DNA of 64,000 bases from Ustilaginoidea virens (taxonomy: Eukaryota > Ascomycota > Sordariomycetes > Hypocreales > Clavicipitaceae), in assembly GCF_000687475.1 (NCBI RefSeq), contig NC_057322.1, forward strand, positions 1,860,001 to 1,924,000, read 5' to 3'. Positions 59,591-64,000 of the stretch are shown here, in pieces. Made by a program: the position numbers and the translations under genes. Position 1 is the stretch's first letter, and every line of letters starts with the position of its first letter. The notes beneath the pieces are model-generated. The model was not told the origin of the DNA. It saw nothing but the letters and a program-made list of their open reading frames with translations, and ran no database searches.

Positions 59591-60302
59591 AAAAGGTGAA
59601 AGGTGAAAGAGAAAGATGAAAGATGAAAGATGAAAAATGAAAGATAGAGAATAAAAGAATAAAAAAAAAATAAAAATAGAAAAGATGAAAAGAGGAAGAA
59701 AAAAACGGAAACCGAAAGACGGAGAGGGTAAGCGAAGACGCCGGGGTGGGTCCGTGAAAACACCGATTTTTCTAAACACGACGCTTTTGGCTCGCCGACA
59801 ACGGGACAGGGGGGCGGGGAACGGGGGAAAGCAAGGACGATGGATGGATGAGAGGTGCGAGGGGAATGGGAGGGGTGCAAAGGGGGAGGGGGATAAGAGC
59901 GGACCAGAAATAGCAGGAGAAGCAGGATGAGCAGAAACCAAGAGCGGACAATGGCAAGAAGCAGGATAACGAGCAGAAACCAAGAGCGGACAAGAGAGGA
60001 CAGCACAGCGGCAAGCCCACGGGAGCCCTACGCGCCAACCAGATGCCCGGACCCAGCAATCCCGCCGCCAACCCCCGACCGACACATCAAGCCGGCTCTC
60101 GCGAGCCCAGCTCTCGGGCGGATGGCTGTCCACCGCGTCGCGACGTCGTTGCCCGGCCGGGGACTGCCCGCTGCCGATGCGCTGGCTTTCCCCCCGCGTC
60201 TGGTAGAGCGTGCTTCTGGCATTCGCGTCGGCGGGTTGTTGACGTGCGGACCGCATGTCCCGGCTGTCCGACCGCGTATCCGACCGCGTGTCCTGGCTGT
60301 CT

Positions 60303-60520
60303 GAAGCCCGCTATTTCACGGCATGTCCGCCGTGGGCTGTCGACATGTCCGACCGCATGCCTGGCTGTCCGAAGCCCGCTATTTCACGGCATGTCCGCCG
60401 TGGGCTGTCGACATGTCCGACCGCATGCCTGGCTGTCCGAAGCCCGCTATTCACGGCATGTCCGCCGTGGGCTGTCGACATGTCCGACGCCATGCCTGGC
60501 AGCCCAAGCCCGCTATTCAC
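60303..60520. repeat. 68-bp tandem repeat, just over three copies
   Basis: Units start GAAGCCCGCTATT at 60303, 60371 and 60439, with a diverged fourth start at 60505. The first two copies are identical over their length; the third lacks one T. Each unit contains GGCATGTCC and GACATGTCC arms around a GC-rich centre. Confidence 0.95.
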
Positions 60521-60868
60521 ACACATCCGCGTGGCTCTTGACACGCCCCCCTTCGCGACTCTCCCCAGCAAACACGCGCCCCCTCGGCGTCCCTCTCCAG
60601 CCCCCTCCAGACCGCCGTGGCCCGCCCGCGCACGGCTCTTGTTCGACGGACCGAAGAGCAGGACGGCACCGACGAGCACAGTGCCGCGTCGGCTACACAC
60701 ACACACACACACACACACACGCACGCGAGGCCAAACGGCGTCCGGTCAGCGGCCCCTTGCTGCTGCCTCGCGTCGCCGGGTGGATTCGAACGGTTCGTCG
60801 GTGCTGCATCGCCAACGCCGGGGGGGCGTGGTCGCCAAAAACTCGTGGGGTGACATGACTTGCCGCCA

Positions 60869-63800
60869 TCACCCGCCACCGGTACTCTGCGCCTACCAAG
60901 AAAAAAAAGGGAACGAAAAAGAAAAGAAAAGAAAAGGTCAGCGTCTTAGGTGGAAAAGGAGGGGGGGGGGGGGGGGGAAACAAGGCCTGCCGCTTCACCT
61001 ACCGCAGCGTTGACGTAGGCGTCCAGCTTCTTCTTGAGCACCTCCGATCGCACCGGCTTCGCCAGGTAGTCGTTCATGCCCGCGGCCAGGCACTTCTCCC
61101 GGTCTCCCTGGATGGCCGACGCCGTCATGGCAATGACGAGCACCTTCCGCACCGCCTCGTCGGCGTCCTTGCGGATCAGCTTGGTCGCCTCGTAGCCGTC
61201 CAGCACGGGCATCTGCACGTCCATCAGCACCACGTGGTACGGCTCCCCCTCGGCCGCCTTGTTGCGCAGCCCCTCGAGCGCCTTGAGGCCGTTCTCGTAC
61301 GCGCTCACGTTGGGGTAGCCCAGCCGCTGCACGTACTGGATCGCAATCTTCTGGTTGATCGGGTTGTCCTCGGCCACGCAGATGCGCACGTCCTCCTTGG
61401 CCATGTGCGACAGGTCCATCAAGGCGGCCTTGTCGGCCGACGACGACGACGACGACGTGCACCGGTCCAGCGGCGACGTCGTCAGCGAGTACCGGTCGAT
61501 CGGGGGCGAGGCCTTGCCGAGCGCGTCCCCGGCCGACACGTCCGCCTTGGCCTTTTCAAACGTCACGGTGAACCAGGCCGTGGTGCCCTGGTCCTCCTCG
61601 CTCTCCAGCTGGATCGTGCCCTTCATCATCATCTCGATCAGGGACTTGCAGATGCTCAGCCCCAGCCCGCTCCCGCCGTACTTGCGGGCCGTGCTGGCGT
61701 CGGCCTGGCTGAACGGCTGGAACAGCTTGGCCAGCTGCTGCGCGGGGATGCCGATGCCCGTGTCGCGCACCCAAAACGTCAGCGTCGCGCTGTCGCCGTC
61801 CTGCGAGTCCAGGCGCGCCCCGATGGTGACGGACCCGTCCTCCGTGAACTTGAGGCTGTTGCCAATCAGGTTCCCCAGCACCTGGTGCAGCCGGATCGGG
61901 TCGCCGTAGATGAGCATCGGCGGCAGATTGATGTCCTGCACGATCCTGACGTTCTTCTTGGACGTCTTCTCCCGGTTGCTGTACGACACGGCCCGCACCA
62001 CCTCGCGCACCATTTCCTCCGGGTTGAAGGCGATGATGTACAGCTTCATCTTGTCCGCCTCCATCTTGGAAAAGTCCAGTATGTCGTTGATGACGGTCAG
62101 CAAGAGGTCCGCCGACACGCGGATCGAGTCCGCCATCTCCTGCTGCTCCTTGTTCAGGCGGCTGTCGCGGAGGAGCTCCGAGTTGCCGATGACGCCGTTC
62201 AGCGGCGTCCGGAGCTCGTGCGACACGTTGGCGAGGAAGATGGCCTTTGCCTTGGCCGCCTCCTCCGCCAGCTTCACGTTCCGCTTGGCCTCTGCCTCGG
62301 CGATCTTGGCCTTGGTCTCGGCCTCGCGGGCCTGGTCCAGCGCCCGCCTCTGGATCGACACCATCGAGCGGTTCTCGGCCGATATCTTCTCCACATTCTT
62401 CATCGACAGCGCGTTGGAGTAGCTGATGCCGATCTGGTTGACGAGGAGCTGCAGAACCGTCACGTTGCGGTCGGTGAAGGATCCCGGCTCGCCCTCCAGG
62501 TAGAGCACGCCAAACAGCGGCTTCGCGCCGTGCAGGATCGGGATGGCGATGATGGCTTTGCCGCCGGGGTACCGCCGCAGCCAGCTGCCGCCGACGTTCC
62601 CGAAGCGCTCATCCGCCAAGAGGTCCGGGATGAAGACGGGTTCCCTGAACCGGGTGCAGTAGAGAACCACGTTTTCGGCGAGGAGCGTCGACCCGGACAG
62701 CGGCAGCCCGGGCTTGTGGGCAGACGCGCCCCTCTCGGGGTCTCCGCTCGCCGCCACGCACCACGACTCGCCGTCGTTGTTGTTGTCGTCGCTCATGTCC
62801 TTGTCCTTGTCCTTGTCCTTGTCCTTGTCCTTGTCGTGGACGATGATGGCGGCACGCGTGGCGGAGCCGCCGCACGTTTGCAGGACCACGTCGCACATGG
62901 TCTTGAGCAGCTCGTTGATCTGCAGCACCGAGGATATGACTTGCGAGGACACCAAGATGGCGTGTAGATCAATCATGTCGAGGGCCGGGATGCCGGCCTC
63001 GTCCCCGGTCCGCATCCGCGTGGAACCCCTCCAGGCACCGACGCGCTCTCCCCCGAGCTCCGACAAGCCGCCGGGAGGCAGCATCTGAGCGCGCTCATCG
63101 CCCTCCTCCCCCCCGTCCGCCGCCGGGCGCTCCTGGCTGGGCTGCGGCACGACGGGGCCCAGGTCTGTCTGAACGCCCGCGTCAGCCGTTCGATGGTTCC
63201 GAGTTGGTCCGTGGAGCAGGAGGCTATGCTCCTCCTCGATGGCGGCGGCCACCCCCGTGGCCGCGATCTGGCGAAAGAGACCGACGGCATCCTGGAGGGC
63301 GGCCCGAGCGGACCGCCTCGCGCGATGCCGGACGAAGAACCCGGCCATCAGGTAGTTGCCCAGCGCCTCCTCAAAGACAAAGTTGTGCTCCGCGGCGTGA
63401 TCCAGCGCCTCTTCGTAGTCTTGAATGGCGCGGCCGTCATCCAGCGCCAGCTCGGCGACCTGCGCGCGGAGCAGGCGCGACCAGGAGCGATAGTTCACAT
63501 CCGAAACGGTGGACCAGTCCTCCATCATCCGGACGAACCCGCCCAGCCGCGTCGCGACCTCCTTGGTCTCGGTGGAAAAGTCCTCGCTTTGCGAGCGGGG
63601 GTCCTGCATTTGCCTCAGGAGCTGGCCGGTCCGCGCGAGCCCGTAAAACAGCAGGATCAGGCGGCTGTGCCGCGCCGACCACAGCATGGCCAGCTTCCCG
63701 ATGCAGCGCTCCCCGATCTCAACGGCTCGCTCGTAGTGGCCGTAGAGGTACAGCGCGCAGAGCTCGAAGCTCTCGTATAACAGGGACGACCGGTTGCTGT

Positions 63801-64000
63801 CCTGCGTCTGGCTCGTGAGCCAGCTCTTGTACGCGCCCGAGTCGTGCTGCTCGTCGCTCATGACGGCGACGGGGTCGTGGGTGAACGACTTGCCTTGCAG
63901 GGCTCGGCAGATCTGCCTGGTGGCGACGAGCAGCGAGCCGCCGCGCGTGTCCAGCGACCAGTTGACAATGTCCTCGCAGCCAAACTGGCAGTAGCACTCC
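60869..64000 (-). CDS. Group X (Chk1/Mak/Phk-type) hybrid histidine kinase, C-terminal part
   Basis: This is the C-terminal 1,000 or so residues; the frame is open to the right edge, so the N-terminal kinase-like and AAA regions expected for the family lie outside. In order there is a helical, TPR-like conserved region (ECYCQFGCEDIVNWSLDTRG onward), a GAF domain (about 62980-62405), a signalling helix, HisKA with VSHELRTPL (His near 62220), HATPase_c (NLIGNSLKF, DTGIGIP, GGSGLGL), and a receiver with Asp in LMDVQMP (61219-61221) and Lys in AKPV. Homologues are Candida Chk1, fission yeast Mak2/Mak3 and Aspergillus PhkA/PhkB, which sense oxidative or cell-density cues. The end is modelled with a 110-nt intron (60893-61002) leading to a short last exon ending QSTGGG; without it the frame ends at 60946. 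A KD repeat interrupts the GAF domain. Confidence 0.88.
62797..62834 (-). repeat. Hexamer repeat coding Lys-Asp in the GAF domain
   Basis: About six GTCCTT units on + read as AAGGAC on the coding strand, giving a KDKDKD run followed by an Asn/Asp-rich stretch within the GAF domain of the hybrid kinase. Confidence 0.9.

Larger units (their letters stand above)
49405..60868. other. 11.4 kb gene-free, repeat-rich region
   Basis: No ORF resembles a known protein. The left part (49.4-52.6 kb) has poly-T and poly-G runs, GGCTGCTT repeats (about 50432-50482), a 10-bp array at 50924 and three of the ten TACGGAGTA/TACTCCGTA motifs (50082, 51601 and 52522). The middle (about 53-55.4 kb) is lower in GC and nearly repeat-free, with no recognisable relic. 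The right part (56.3-60.9 kb) is a dense series of tandem arrays listed separately, plus GGGCGAGTC (about 57462-57510), CCCGTCA (about 57655-57700) and a CA run near 60697-60720. A diverged direct repeat (59920-59951 and 59959-59992) is also present. Confidence 0.55.

Noticed and set aside
58859..60256. 465-codon minus-strand open frame
   Set aside because: It runs through two tandem arrays and homopolymers, has Phe/His/Leu-rich repeats from the minisatellite, and shows no domain.
60303..60520. Possible CRISPR array
   Set aside because: The repeats are head-to-tail without unique spacers, and the DNA is fungal.
1..64000. tRNA or 5S rRNA genes
   Set aside because: GTTCGA-like stretches (for example near 8393 and 60785) lack matching arms; no 5S-like box was seen by eye. 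A tRNAscan or Infernal run would be decisive.
1..64000. Transposon or viral coding remnants
   Set aside because: No reverse transcriptase, integrase, transposase or capsid-like motif was seen in the translated frames.
1..64000. Secondary-metabolite or other biosynthetic cluster
   Set aside because: The genes are unrelated housekeeping and signalling types; no synthase, P450 or transporter set is present.

Overview
The window looks like nuclear DNA of a filamentous ascomycete, probably a sordariomycete and perhaps Hypocreales. The evidence is short introns (about 67-160 nt) with GTANGT-type donors and CTGAC/CTAAT-like branch sites, GC-rich codon third positions, pyrimidine-rich promoters, and Pezizomycotina-type protein families (an Ecl1-type zinc protein, a DUF1168 protein, an ankyrin-DIL protein and two hybrid histidine kinases). 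Nothing prokaryotic, viral or recognisably transposon-derived was seen. The genus assignment is inference.

Layout: Ecl1-type protein (1607-2152, +); a 6.8 kb gap; FKBP12 (8933-9555, -) divergent from the chaperonin subunit CCT3 (11654-13803, +). CCT3 converges on a DUF1168/PRKRIP1-like splicing protein (14518-15201, -), with a 160-bp tandem duplication between them. A Det1-like phosphoglycerate-mutase-fold phosphatase (16358-18080, +) converges on a 2,031-residue PAS-containing hybrid histidine kinase (19808-26063, -). After a 6.8 kb gap come a cytochrome b561 membrane protein (32836-33655, -) and a divergent ankyrin/DIL protein (34905-37727, +). After a 4.7 kb gap come a TBC Rab-GAP (42454-45642, +) and a convergent Pro/His-rich nuclear-type protein (47745-49404, -). 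An 11.4 kb gene-free stretch full of tandem repeats leads to a Chk1/Mak/Phk-type (group X) hybrid histidine kinase that runs off the right end (60869-64000, -).

The genes are mostly unrelated housekeeping and signalling genes, with no sign of a metabolic cluster. The one functional theme is two-component signalling: two large hybrid kinases of different architecture lie in the same 64 kb on the same strand. Only about a third of the window is coding, which is sparse for such a fungus.

The most unusual features are non-coding. The 9-mer TACGGAGTA/TACTCCGTA occurs ten times, always outside genes. There are many micro- and minisatellites with unrelated units, and long homopolymers that often sit inside introns. 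The TBC gene has a conflicting gene structure that may hide a one-base frameshift. Exon boundaries were worked out by hand from splice motifs, reading phase and family alignment from memory; no searches were run.
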